32,845 nt of DNA. Origin: Desulfobacterales bacterium. GTDB taxonomy: Bacteria; Desulfobacterota; Desulfobacteria; Desulfobacterales; CAFBRK01. The first letter of the stretch is position 1. Every line of letters begins with the position of its first letter. Of the stretch, positions 15,260 through 22,826 are shown piece by piece. The DNA lies in the NCBI GenBank assembly GCA_021737185.1, contig JAIPEL010000045.1:1-32845 (forward strand). The letters are read 5' to 3'. The notes under the pieces were generated by a model. It was not told the origin of the DNA and searched no databases. It saw only the letters and a program-made list of their open reading frames with translations. The position numbers were made by a program, and so were the translations under genes.

Positions 15260-16174
15260 ATGCTAAAACCAAGTTTAGATATTTCTCCTTTCCGACACCT
15301 TTACCCGTTTTCTTCCCATTTCATGGACGTGGGCGGCCACCGGCTCCACTACCTGGACGAGGGCGCCGGCGAGCCGGTGCTCATGGTTCATGGCAACCCC
15401 ACCTGGTCATTTTACTACCGTGTCTTGGTGAAGGGGCTTTCCGCCGCTTTCCGGACAATCGTGCCGGACCACATCGGCTGCGGCCTTTCGGACAAACCCG
15501 GCCCCGGCCGGTACGACTACCGACTGAAAAACCGGATCGACGACCTGGGCGAGCTGATCGACCGCCTCGAGCCGGAACGCAAGCTCACCTTGATCGTCCA
15601 CGACTGGGGCGGCATGATCGGCATGGCGTGGGCGGTAAACCACCCGAATCGGATCGGCCGAATCGTGGTGACCAACACGGCGGCGTTTCCGCCGCCGGCC
15701 GGAAAAGCGATTCCCCTGAGGCTTTCGGTGGTCCGGAACCTGGCCCCTCTGGCAGCGGTGCTGGTGCTCGGTTTCAACGCGTTTGCCCGCGGCGCTGTCT
15801 GCATGGCGCCGAAAAAGAAGCTTTCAGCCGATGTCCGGGCGGGTCTTCTGGCGCCTTACAATTCCTGGAAAAACCGGATCGCCACGCTTCGGTTCGTCCA
15901 GGACATTCCGCTTTCTGAAAACGACCCCGGCTTTACCATCCTGACCGCCACCGCGGACCGGCTTTCCCTCCTGGCCGACAAGCCGATGCTGATCTGCTGG
16001 GGCATGCACGACTTTGTCTTCGACGCCGACTACCTGGAGGAATGGCGGAGACGGTTCCCAGAGGCCCAGGTGCATCGCTTCGAACAGGCCGGCCATTATC
16101 TTCTCGAAGACGAGCCGGCCTGTGTGCTGGAAACGATTCGGGATTTTTTACAAAAAACGAAGTCGATGAAGTAA
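15260..16174 (+). CDS. oleB: OleB-like alpha/beta hydrolase (beta-lactone decarboxylase)
   Basis: 304 residues of the haloalkane-dehalogenase-like alpha/beta-hydrolase family. The nucleophile is an Asp (D115 in HDWGGMIGMAW), as in OleB and haloalkane dehalogenases, not the Ser of esterases. The oxyanion region reads HGNPTWSFYYR, a likely catalytic acid is D251 (HDFVFDADYLEEW), and the catalytic His is H279 (QAGHYLLEDEP). OleB removes CO2 from a cis-beta-lactone to leave a cis-olefin, the last step of head-to-head hydrocarbon synthesis. Position next to OleC and OleD decides the call over a plain dehalogenase. The start at ATG 15260 has no clear ribosome site, but the YPFSSHFMDVGGHRLHYLDE opening requires it. 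It lies 153 bp after pfaC and 112 bp before oleC. Confidence 0.88.
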   Translation: MLKPSLDISPFRHLYPFSSHFMDVGGHRLHYLDEGAGEPVLMVHGNPTWSFYYRVLVKGLSAAFRTIVPDHIGCGLSDKPGPGRYDYRLKNRIDDLGELIDRLEPERKLTLIVHDWGGMIGMAWAVNHPNRIGRIVVTNTAAFPPPAGKAIPLRLSVVRNLAPLAAVLVLGFNAFARGAVCMAPKKKLSADVRAGLLAPYNSWKNRIATLRFVQDIPLSENDPGFTILTATADRLSLLADKPMLICWGMHDFVFDADYLEEWRRRFPEAQVHRFEQAGHYLLEDEPACVLETIRDFLQKTKSMK

Positions 16175-16239
16175 CTTTACACCGTAAACACGATGGGTTG
16201 TAATTAGGGTAGATCGTTATACCGAAACTTTTCAGACTT

Positions 16240-16281
16240 GGCGGCGCAGCCGCCCATAATAAAAGCGCGGAGCGATTTTAT
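16240..16281. repeat. Paired palindromes before oleC
   Basis: A GGCGGC-GCA-GCCGCC hairpin (16240-16254) is followed 4 bp later by ATAAAAGCGC-GGA-GCGATTTTAT (16259-16281), with 9 of 10 pairs formed. The second unit is a variant of the ATAAAATCG palindrome seen at 19390, 26595 and 31071. It lies between oleB and oleC, 5 bp upstream of the oleC start codon. Confidence 0.7.
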
Positions 16282-16286
16282 CGTCG

Positions 16287-17978
16287 ATGGATTCAAAGCA
16301 CGGAGACCAAACGGGTGGGGTCAACGTATCGGTCCACCTGACCGAAATGGCCGAAAAGCACCCCTGGAGACGGGCCGTGGTGATGCCCGCCGGCAGGGAC
16401 CGTGCAAACCGGGTCCTGTACGTCCATTACACGTTTCGACAGCTCGACAGGGCCGCGGACCGGATCGCCCACGGTCTGTCTGATGTCGGTATCGGCCGGG
16501 GCACCCGAACGATCGTGATGGTCGGCCCCAGCCTCGATTTTTTCGCCCTGACCTTTGCCATGTTCAAGGTCGGGGCGGTGCCGGTGATGGTCGATCCGGG
16601 AATGGGCGTCGGCCGGATGCTTTCCTGCCTGCAGGAGAGCCGGCCCGAGGGCTTTGTCGGAATCCCCAAGGCCCACGTCCTCCGGTCCCTCAGGCCCCGA
16701 TATTTTCGCTCCGTCAACACCTGGATCACCGTAGGCCGCCGCTGGTTTTGGGGCGGTTACACCCTGACCGAATTTCAGCACCGCCCGTGGAAGCCGTACC
16801 CCGCCGCCCCCACCGCCCGCAACGAGACTGCGGCGATCCTGTTCACCACCGGAAGCACCGGCCCTGCCAAGGGCGTGGTATACACCCATGGCATGTTCGA
16901 CGCCCAGGTCCGCGCCATTGGCGACCGCTTCGGCATCGAACCCGGCGAGATCGATCTTCCCACCTTTCCCCTCTTTGCCCTGTTCGCCCCGGCGCTCGGA
17001 ATGACGGCCGTGATTCCCGACATGGACCCGACCCGCCCGGCCCGGGTCGATCCGGCCAAGATCGTCGAGGCGGTGGAGAATCACGGGGTGACGAACATGT
17101 TCGCCTCCCCTGCCCTGCTCCATCGGGTCGGGGCTGACGGCAAACAAAGGAAGATCAAGCTGGCCTCTGTCCGGCGGGTGATTTCCGCCGGAGCGCCCAC
17201 CCTCCCGGCCAACGTGGCCCAGTTTGCCGCCATGCTCACCGGCGACGCCCAGATTCATTCCGGATACGGCGCCACCGAGGCGATGCCGGTATCCTCCATC
17301 GGGAGCCGGGAAATCCTTTCTGAAACCGGGAAAATGAGCGAGCAGGGCCGGGGCACCTGCGTGGGAACGCCGCTTTCAGGGATGGAGGTTCGAATCATCG
17401 AAATTTCCGACGATCCGATTCCCGAATGGTCTGAAGCGCTCTGCCTGCCCGATGGAAAAATCGGCGAAATCGCGGTCAAAGGGGCCGTGGTCAGCCGGGG
17501 GTATTTCGAGCGGCCAAGAGACGACGCGCTTTCCAAGATCCGGGACAAAGGATCGTCCTGGCACCGGATGGGAGACGTGGGCTGGCGGGACGAAAAGGGG
17601 CGGATCTGGTTCTGCGGACGAAAAGGACACCGGGTGCAGACCGAGACCGGCCCCCTGTTCACGATTCCCTGCGAGGCGATTTTCAACCGGCATCCGGACG
17701 TCTTGCGAAGCGCGCTGGTCGGCGTAGGACGCCCCGGAAGCCAGACGCCGGTGATCTGCATCGAGCCGGAAAAGAAGCTGGCCTCGAAGCGCCGTGCCGC
17801 CCTGCGGGCCGAACTCCTCGACCTGGCCCGCGGCGCCTCGGTCACCGCCCGGATCGAAACCGTGCTGTTTCACCCGGCCTTTCCGGTGGACATCCGACAC
17901 AACTCCAAGATCTTCCGGGAGAAGCTGGCGGTGTGGGCGGAGAAGAAGATCAGAAGAATGCCTAAGAAGAATGCCTAA
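16287..17978 (+). CDS. oleC: OleC-like acyl-adenylate-forming enzyme (beta-lactone synthetase)
   Basis: 563 residues of the ANL (acyl-CoA synthetase) superfamily. The ATP-binding loop FTTGSTGPAKGVVYTHG lies near residue 185, the adenine-site motif HSGYGATEAMP near 323, and the hinge region GDVGWRDEKGRIWFCGRKG near 428. OleC uses ATP to close a 2-alkyl-3-hydroxy acid into a beta-lactone. Assignment rests on the oleBCD context and the OleC-like GRKGHRVQTETGPLFTIPCE ending, which departs from ordinary CoA ligases. ATG 16287 has only a distant GGAG. The C-terminus is unusual: a 13-bp tandem duplication makes the gene end RRMPKKNA and stop; with one copy removed the frame would run straight into oleD. 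Confidence 0.9.
   Translation: MDSKHGDQTGGVNVSVHLTEMAEKHPWRRAVVMPAGRDRANRVLYVHYTFRQLDRAADRIAHGLSDVGIGRGTRTIVMVGPSLDFFALTFAMFKVGAVPVMVDPGMGVGRMLSCLQESRPEGFVGIPKAHVLRSLRPRYFRSVNTWITVGRRWFWGGYTLTEFQHRPWKPYPAAPTARNETAAILFTTGSTGPAKGVVYTHGMFDAQVRAIGDRFGIEPGEIDLPTFPLFALFAPALGMTAVIPDMDPTRPARVDPAKIVEAVENHGVTNMFASPALLHRVGADGKQRKIKLASVRRVISAGAPTLPANVAQFAAMLTGDAQIHSGYGATEAMPVSSIGSREILSETGKMSEQGRGTCVGTPLSGMEVRIIEISDDPIPEWSEALCLPDGKIGEIAVKGAVVSRGYFERPRDDALSKIRDKGSSWHRMGDVGWRDEKGRIWFCGRKGHRVQTETGPLFTIPCEAIFNRHPDVLRSALVGVGRPGSQTPVICIEPEKKLASKRRAALRAELLDLARGASVTARIETVLFHPAFPVDIRHNSKIFREKLAVWAEKKIRRMPKKNA
17952..17977. repeat. 13-bp tandem duplication at the oleC/oleD junction
   Basis: AGAAGAATGCCTA occurs twice head to tail (17952-17964 and 17965-17977). 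It supplies the oleC stop (TAA 17976-17978) and an ATG for oleD (17971). Thirteen bases is one more than a multiple of three, so the copy number decides whether oleC and oleD are separate or in frame. Confidence 0.9.
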
Positions 17979-17979
17979 A

Positions 17980-19041
17980 ATGCTGCAGAATCATGAAAGC
18001 ATAAAAGGCAGTCTCAACAGGCCCCAGCACCCCGAACGGGTATTGGTCACCGGCGGCGGCGGTTTTCTCGGCTATGCCCTGTGCGAACGGCTCCGGGCGC
18101 GGGGGGACCGGGTGGCCAGCTTTTCCCGCAGCCGGTATCCTGAGCTCGACCAGATCGGAGTTTCCCAGATCGAAGGAGACCTTCGGGACGAAGAAGAAGT
18201 GGCCCGTGCCTGCCGGGACGTAGACGCGGTCTTTCACACCGCGGCCAAGGCAGGGGTCTGGGGGCGATATGAAGACTATTTTTCGGTCAACGTCACCGGC
18301 ACCCGGAACGTGCTGGCGGCCTGCCGGAAAAACAAAATCCCACGGCTGATCCACACCAGCTCCCCCAGCGTCGTGTTCAACGGAAATGATATGGCCGGGG
18401 TGAACGAATCTGCCCCCTACCCGGCCCGGTTTCATGCCGCCTACCCGGAGACCAAGGCCGCCGCCGAAAAAGAGGTGACCGCCGCCGGCAGGCAGGCGGC
18501 GCCGATGACCATCACGATTCGGCCCCATCTGATCTGGGGCCCCCGGGACAACCACCTGGTTCCGCGGATCATCGAGCGGGCACACCGGCTGAAACGAATC
18601 GGGCCAGGAGACAACCGGGTGGACACCATCTATATCGACAACGCCGCCCTCGCCCACGTGCTGGCCGCAGACCGCCTTGCCGAAGCCCCCGAATTGTCCG
18701 GAAGGGTCTACTTCGTCAGCCAGGACGAGCCGATCCCGGTATGGGACATGGTGAACCGGATCCTGGCAGCTGCCGGCAAGCCCCCGGTAAAGGGCGCCGT
18801 CTCCTTTCGTGCTGCCTGGACCGCCGGACTGGTGCTGGAGACGGTCTACCGATTGTTCCTGCTCAAAGGGGAGCCGCCCATGACCCGGTTCGTGGCCCGG
18901 GAGCTGGCCACCGACCACTGGTTCGACATCTCGGCGGCCAAACGGGACCTGGGATACCGGCCCGAGGTGAGTACTGAAGAAGGGTTGAGGCGGCTGGCGG
19001 AGTGGCTGCAGGCTGAAGCACGAAATCCGAATATCGAATAG
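17980..19041 (+). CDS. oleD: OleD-like NAD(P)-dependent reductase (2-alkyl-3-oxoalkanoate reductase)
   Basis: 353 residues of the extended short-chain dehydrogenase family. The cofactor loop VLVTGGGGFLGYAL lies at residues ~21-34, and the catalytic YxxxK is AAYPETKAAAEKE (Y~155). A Ser/Thr stretch HTSSPSVVFNG supplies the third catalytic residue. OleD reduces the beta-keto acid made by OleA to the 2-alkyl-3-hydroxy acid used by OleC. ATG 17980 (MLQNHES) is preferred, with AGAAG about 10 nt upstream; ATG 17971 inside the duplication is an alternative. The gene begins 2 bp after the oleC stop, so the two are translationally coupled. The C-terminus (ARNPNIE) is encoded by a repeated 17-mer also found at 24266, suggesting repeat invasion of the gene end. 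Confidence 0.9.
   Translation: MLQNHESIKGSLNRPQHPERVLVTGGGGFLGYALCERLRARGDRVASFSRSRYPELDQIGVSQIEGDLRDEEEVARACRDVDAVFHTAAKAGVWGRYEDYFSVNVTGTRNVLAACRKNKIPRLIHTSSPSVVFNGNDMAGVNESAPYPARFHAAYPETKAAAEKEVTAAGRQAAPMTITIRPHLIWGPRDNHLVPRIIERAHRLKRIGPGDNRVDTIYIDNAALAHVLAADRLAEAPELSGRVYFVSQDEPIPVWDMVNRILAAAGKPPVKGAVSFRAAWTAGLVLETVYRLFLLKGEPPMTRFVARELATDHWFDISAAKRDLGYRPEVSTEEGLRRLAEWLQAEARNPNIE
19021..19037. repeat. 17-mer CGAAATCCGAATATCGA, copy 1
   Basis: Identical to 24266-24282. This copy forms the last codons of oleD. Words of this type (AAATCCGAATATCGA) belong to simple spacer repeats I recall from Desulfobacterota genomes; the exact duplication within this window is directly visible. Confidence 0.8.
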
Positions 19042-19131
19042 CGCTTATCCAGAAACCTCCAGCGTTGGACCGCCGGAGACCGATGGATATCAGCTCTCCA
19101 GCCGGCCAAAACTCGCCGGAAAGGCCGCGTA

Positions 19132-19219
19132 AAGACGGCCGTTGATCCGGATGCAGAAAAATGTCCGCGGCAAATCAGAATCGCCACAGAAATCCAAGAG
19201 TTTGCGTTACGGCCGTCTT
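19132..19219. repeat. Inverted repeat of 11 bp bounding an 88-bp segment after oleD
   Basis: AAGACGGCCGT (19132-19142) and ACGGCCGTCTT (19209-19219) are perfect inverted repeats; pairing extends outward after one mismatch to CGT/ACG. The enclosed 66 bp have no coding capacity. The spacer 19042-19408 has no gene; besides this element it holds a terminator and the paired palindromes at 19362-19412. Confidence 0.55.
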
Positions 19220-19275
19220 AACGAGACCTAACCGGCTCAAACAGTTGCCCGGTTTACGATCTGACACCCATCGGC

Positions 19276-19303
19276 CTCCAGCTCAGTCTTCCTGGAGTTT
19301 TTT
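19276..19303 (+). terminator. Probable terminator of the pfaC-ole block
   Basis: CTCCAG (19276-19281) pairs with CTGGAG (19292-19297), followed by T6. The stem is short. It is the only hairpin with a plus-strand T tract that I see in the 19042-19408 spacer after oleD. Confidence 0.5.
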
Positions 19304-19361
19304 GAAGAACCGCATTTGGTTATTCCCCGCTGCTTGCTGCAGGGATAGAAATTTTAGCCTT

Positions 19362-19412
19362 TCGCTCAAGAGCGACATCGTCGCGTCATATAAAATCGTT
19401 TCACGATTTTAT
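19362..19412. repeat. Paired palindromes at the DHH-CBS gene end
   Basis: TCGCTC-AA-GAGCGA (19362-19375) is followed by ATAAAATCGT-TTC-ACGATTTTAT (19390-19412), a perfect 10-bp stem. The second palindrome contains the TAA stop (19409-19411) of the minus-strand DHH-CBS gene and probably acts as its terminator. Confidence 0.7.
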
Positions 19413-20743
19413 TCCGGCATCAGGTCATAGAAGTAGAGCATGGCGTCGGAGCGGGTCACGATGCCGATGATTCTGCTGTCTTCGATCACCGGCAGTCGGC
19501 CCACGTCGTGCTTGACCATGAGCCGGGCGGCAGCCATGGGGCTCATGCCCGGCTCGATGGTTTTGACGTTCGTGCTCATGAACGCCTTGACCGGCGCTGA
19601 AAGCTGGTTTTCGCGCTTGACCTTGGAAAAATCCCGCCGGGAGATCATTCCCACCAGCCGCCCGTCGTCGACCACCGGAAGTCCCGTGCACCCTTTTTCC
19701 CGCAGGACATTGGCCACCTCCTGCATGGTGGCATCCGGTGCGACGGTAAACACCGGAAAAGACATCAAGTCGTGGATCTGCACGGAGGCCTGCTGGTTTC
19801 CCTGGATCAGGGAACGGATCCTGTCTTCCACATCGTCGGGATCGGCGTTTTTGAGCATGGCCGATCCCGCCCCCGGGTGCCCGCCCCCGCCAAGACTTCG
19901 CATGATACCGCCCACGTCCAACCCGCTGGCGGCGCTTCTTCCGATGACCATGCAGTGCCCCCGCTCCTTGAGGGCGAATATGCCGAAGGCCGCATCGACG
20001 TTGACGATGTCCCGGTACATTCGAACCACCAGGGCCAGGCTGTCCACATGGCCCTTTACATCCACCTTGTTGAAGCTCACCGAATACCCGTTGATGTGGG
20101 TACGGCCGGCCTTTTGAAGCATTTTGAACAGGACGTTTTTCTGCTTCTCTCCGTAGGCGGGCCGCAGAAAGGAATTCATGATGTTCAGATCCGCCTGGTT
20201 TTCCAGCAGAAACGCTGCGGCATAGGCGTCCTCGGCCCGGCAGGAGGGAAAGGTGAGATGGCCGGTGTCCTCGTAGAGCCCGGCCAGAAACAGGGTGGCC
20301 TGAATCGGCGAAATGGGCCGGTTTTCCGCCTTCAGGCGCCGCATCATGAGGGTGATGTTGGCGCCCATTTCCTCCTGGCATCTCCAGGCGGCGTCGATAT
20401 CCCCGTCGCCGGCATGGTGGTCCCATAAAACGATCTCGAGGTCTTTGCGGTGCTTGAGGGTCTTGATTCTGCCGAGCCGGGACCAGCGGTTGACGTCCAC
20501 CACGATGAGGCGCTCGACCCGGTCGAGCGGCACCTCGTCGAAACGGGAGAAAGGAAAGAGGTCTTTGTGAATCGACAGGAATGCGCGGACATTGGGATTG
20601 ATGCTCTTGGGAAGCACCACGACGGCGCCCGGATACAGGATGGTGGCTGCAAAAACCGAAGCCAGGGCGTCAAAATCGGTATTTTTGTGGGTGGTGGCGA
20701 CCTGAAGAGGCTCGGCCCCCGCGGAGCTGTCAAGATCGGTCAC
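19409..20743 (-). CDS. DHH-family phosphoesterase with two CBS domains
   Basis: 444 residues from GTG 20743, with GGAGG 10 nt upstream. The N-terminal half is a DHH phosphoesterase: THKNTDFDALAS (metal-binding Asp pair), LIVVDVNRW, LWDHHAGDGDI (the DHH-like motif) and ANITLMMRRL. A DHHA1 module follows, ending SLGGGGHPGAGSAML. The C-terminal 130 residues are two CBS domains (LMSFPVFTVAPDATMQEV and FMSTNVKTIEPGMSPMAA), which usually bind adenine nucleotides. Related delta-group proteins carry an extra C-terminal CCA-adding/poly(A) polymerase domain; here translation stops at LMPE inside a palindrome, with 41 more open codons in the same frame beyond the stop. The gene overlaps by 3 bp the end of a 41-aa ORF. 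A nucleotide- or RNA-cleaving, energy-sensing role is inferred. Confidence 0.9.
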   Translation of the reverse strand: MTDLDSSAGAEPLQVATTHKNTDFDALASVFAATILYPGAVVVLPKSINPNVRAFLSIHKDLFPFSRFDEVPLDRVERLIVVDVNRWSRLGRIKTLKHRKDLEIVLWDHHAGDGDIDAAWRCQEEMGANITLMMRRLKAENRPISPIQATLFLAGLYEDTGHLTFPSCRAEDAYAAAFLLENQADLNIMNSFLRPAYGEKQKNVLFKMLQKAGRTHINGYSVSFNKVDVKGHVDSLALVVRMYRDIVNVDAAFGIFALKERGHCMVIGRSAASGLDVGGIMRSLGGGGHPGAGSAMLKNADPDDVEDRIRSLIQGNQQASVQIHDLMSFPVFTVAPDATMQEVANVLREKGCTGLPVVDDGRLVGMISRRDFSKVKRENQLSAPVKAFMSTNVKTIEPGMSPMAAARLMVKHDVGRLPVIEDSRIIGIVTRSDAMLYFYDLMPE

Positions 20744-20865
20744 CGTTTGGTTTCCTCCCGCTGAGAGCCTCTGTTTTCGATTTCCTGCCAGGACGCCATG
20801 ACTTCGCCCCCGGTCCTCATTTCAAGACCGCGAATCAGGCTGGCGAGGCTTCTTTGCTTTGACAT
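20740..20865 (-). CDS. 41-aa ORF coupled to the DHH-CBS gene
   Basis: It runs from ATG 20865, preceded by a good AAGGA site 7 nt away, to TGA 20740-20742, which overlaps the GTG start of the DHH-CBS gene (GTGA arrangement). The peptide (MSKQRSLASLIRGLEMRTGG, then EVMASWQEIENRGSQREETK and a final R) is charged and probably helical, without a signal. The ribosome site plus the stop/start overlap support real translation, either as a functional small protein or as a coupling leader. No family is recognised. Confidence 0.6.
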   Translation of the reverse strand: MSKQRSLASLIRGLEMRTGGEVMASWQEIENRGSQREETKR

Positions 20866-21038
20866 TTTCGGTTCCTTGTGATTTGCCTGCCTCTGCAGCG
20901 GCCCGAAAGATTCGATGCCGGCTTCGGGCAGGTATGCTTCACGGCGTCAGTCGATGCATTCTGTTTTCATGAAAATTTAGCACATGCAAACCGGCGCTGA
21001 CAAGCCCTCTGCAAGGCTCTGGAAAGGGAAAGGAACCG

Positions 21039-22046
21039 ATGAAAGAACTCCGACAGAAGGCAAGGCAGCGGATGAAGGGATATTGCCGGGTCTGTCCGGT
21101 CTGCGATGGCCGGGCCTGTGCCGGACAGGTGCCGGGAATGGGAGGCATCGGCACCGGTGCTGCCTTCACCGCCAATGTGGCGGCCCTGGCATCGGTTCGA
21201 TTCAACATGCGGGTGATTCACGATGTGACCGATCCGAAAACCGAAATCTCCTTTCTCGGCCGCACCTTGTCTTTGCCGGTGCTCGCCGCCCCCATCGGCG
21301 GGGTTTCGTTCAACATGGGCGGCAAGATCGAAGAAGAGGAGTATGTCCAAGCCGTGCTCGGAGGCTGCAGGGAAATGGGCACCCTGGGATGCACCGGTGA
21401 CGGGGTCCCGGAATTCATCCACGAAACCGCATTTTCCGCGATCCGGGCCCTGGACGGAGCGGGGATTCCTTTCATCAAACCCTGGGAGGACAAGGAACTC
21501 GGCGAAAAGGTCCAAAAAGCCGCCGATGCCGGCGCCACGATCGTGGGAATGGACCTGGATGCAGCCGGCCTGTTCACCCTCCGGCTCATGGGCCGGCCCG
21601 TATTCCCGCGCCCGGCCGAAGCGCTGGCCGAGATCATCGGAAAATCGGACATGAAATGGGTTCTGAAAGGAATCATGACCCCCGAGGACGCCGAAAAGGC
21701 TGTCGAACTCGGCGCGGACGCAATCGTCGTCTCCAACCACGGCGGACGGGTGCTGGATCACACCCCCGGAACCGCGGAGGTTCTAAAAGCCGTGGCGGCG
21801 GCGGTCGGCGGTCGGATCACCGTCCTGGCAGACGGCGGGGTGCGAACCGGCGCCGATGTCCTCAAAATGCTGGCATTGGGAGCAGATGCCGTGATGATCG
21901 GCCGCCCGTTTTCCGTGGCTGCCGTAGGCGGCCTCAAGCAGGGGGTGACCCAATACCTGGAGCAGCTTCGCTCCGAGTTGATCCAGGCGATGATTTTGAC
22001 CGGCACTTCCGATGCGGCATCGGTGGATGCCGCCATTCTCTTTTAA
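21039..22046 (+). CDS. FMN-dependent alpha-hydroxy-acid oxidase/dehydrogenase-like protein
   Basis: 335 residues from ATG 21039 with AAAGGA upstream. A TIM-barrel flavoprotein of the lactate oxidase/glycolate oxidase family: LPVLAAPIGGVSF (FMN strand), WVLKGIMTPEDAEKAVELGA, the catalytic His motif VVSNHGGRVLD, and phosphate-binding LADGGVRTGADVLKML with AVMIGRPF. The N-terminus carries a cysteine cluster (YCRVCPVCDGRACAGQVPGM) absent from classical oxidases, seen in the anaerobe branch of the family; it may bind metal or an Fe-S centre, which is inference. It would oxidise a 2-hydroxy acid such as lactate, passing electrons to an unidentified acceptor. The ACT-domain gene follows 12 bp downstream, so the two form an operon. 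Confidence 0.88.
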   Translation: MKELRQKARQRMKGYCRVCPVCDGRACAGQVPGMGGIGTGAAFTANVAALASVRFNMRVIHDVTDPKTEISFLGRTLSLPVLAAPIGGVSFNMGGKIEEEEYVQAVLGGCREMGTLGCTGDGVPEFIHETAFSAIRALDGAGIPFIKPWEDKELGEKVQKAADAGATIVGMDLDAAGLFTLRLMGRPVFPRPAEALAEIIGKSDMKWVLKGIMTPEDAEKAVELGADAIVVSNHGGRVLDHTPGTAEVLKAVAAAVGGRITVLADGGVRTGADVLKMLALGADAVMIGRPFSVAAVGGLKQGVTQYLEQLRSELIQAMILTGTSDAASVDAAILF

Positions 22047-22058
22047 GGCGGGAAGAAC

Positions 22059-22613
22059 ATGACCAAGTTGATCTTATCGGTTCTGGGCCATGACCGGCCG
22101 GGCATCATCGCCGCGGTTTCCGGCATCCTTTTCGAGACCGGCGGAAACATCGAGGCAGTCAGCCAGACGATTCTTCAGACACAGTTTTCCGGCACGTTCA
22201 TTGTCAGCGTCCCGGATTCGATGGCCGTAGAGTCGCTTGCCGAAAAGCTCGAAGCCGGTCTTCATCTTCTGGGCCTCGATGTCCTCATTCGGCGGATCGA
22301 AAAAAAAGAGCCGCTTCCGTCGCTTCTGGATGCCGAACCGTTCGTCATCACCACCCAGGGCCCGGACCAAAAGGGCCTGGTGGCCCGGATCACCGCCATC
22401 ATCGCCCGCCACGGCGTCAACGTCACCAACCTCCAGGCGATTTTCAAGGGGGGCGACGATCCGGAAAACAACATCATGATCTACGAGGTGGACATCCCCC
22501 GCAGCATAGATCGCCAGGCATTGAACAATGATTTGCGCCAAAAGGCAGAGGAACTGAACCTGACCCTGAACATCCAGCACCGCCAGATCTTCGAGGAAAT
22601 GAACCGCATATAA
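22059..22613 (+). CDS. Double ACT-domain regulatory protein (GcvR-like)
   Basis: 184 residues in two ACT domains. The first (1-~75) opens LILSVLGHDRPGIIAAVSGI and continues GGNIEAVSQTIL; the second (~92-170) reads FVITTQGPDQKGLVARITAI then HGVNVTNLQAIF. The DRPGI and DQKGL turns are the ligand-binding loops of ACT domains, which bind amino acids. It resembles glycine-cleavage repressor-type proteins. It lies 12 bp after the FMN enzyme and is followed, after a strong hairpin, by the PFL/UPF0210 gene; ACT and PFL proteins are commonly adjacent or co-transcribed, so an amino-acid-sensing pair is likely. The ligand is unknown. Confidence 0.88.
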   Translation: MTKLILSVLGHDRPGIIAAVSGILFETGGNIEAVSQTILQTQFSGTFIVSVPDSMAVESLAEKLEAGLHLLGLDVLIRRIEKKEPLPSLLDAEPFVITTQGPDQKGLVARITAIIARHGVNVTNLQAIFKGGDDPENNIMIYEVDIPRSIDRQALNNDLRQKAEELNLTLNIQHRQIFEEMNRI

Positions 22614-22656
22614 ATTGTACACTCCCCGCAGCAGGCTGCGGGGAGTGTACAATTTA
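22611..22656 (+). terminator. Strong hairpin after the ACT-domain gene
   Basis: A 22-bp near-perfect inverted repeat (TAAATTGTACACTCCCCGCA and its complement) with a tight AG-centred loop begins at the stop codon itself. The AT-rich ends give A/T tracts on both sides. It separates the ACT gene from its usual PFL partner. Confidence 0.8.
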
Positions 22657-22660
22657 TGGA

Positions 22661-22689
22661 AAAATCAATTTAAACACCTCATTGATTTT
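22661..22689. other. Secondary stem-loop in the ACT-PFL spacer
   Basis: AAAATCAAT (22661-22669) and ATTGATTTT (22681-22689) are perfect inverted repeats around an 11-nt loop. The rest of the spacer to 22826 is AT-rich and gene-free and presumably holds the PFL promoter. Confidence 0.4.
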
Positions 22690-22826
22690 GAAAGTATTTT
22701 GGTCTGCGCTGATGTTAGGTATCCTTTGGAGCGAGTTCGTATACCGGCAGCAAATTATCCATTTCGCGGCACCATGAATCCCGAAAGTTGAATTCTAACA
22801 AACCGTCAAACTTTTTTTGAGGCGCC

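Noticed and set aside
15260..16174. Calling the alpha/beta hydrolase a haloalkane dehalogenase
   Set aside because: The Asp nucleophile is common to OleB and dehalogenases. The neighbours OleC and OleD favour OleB.
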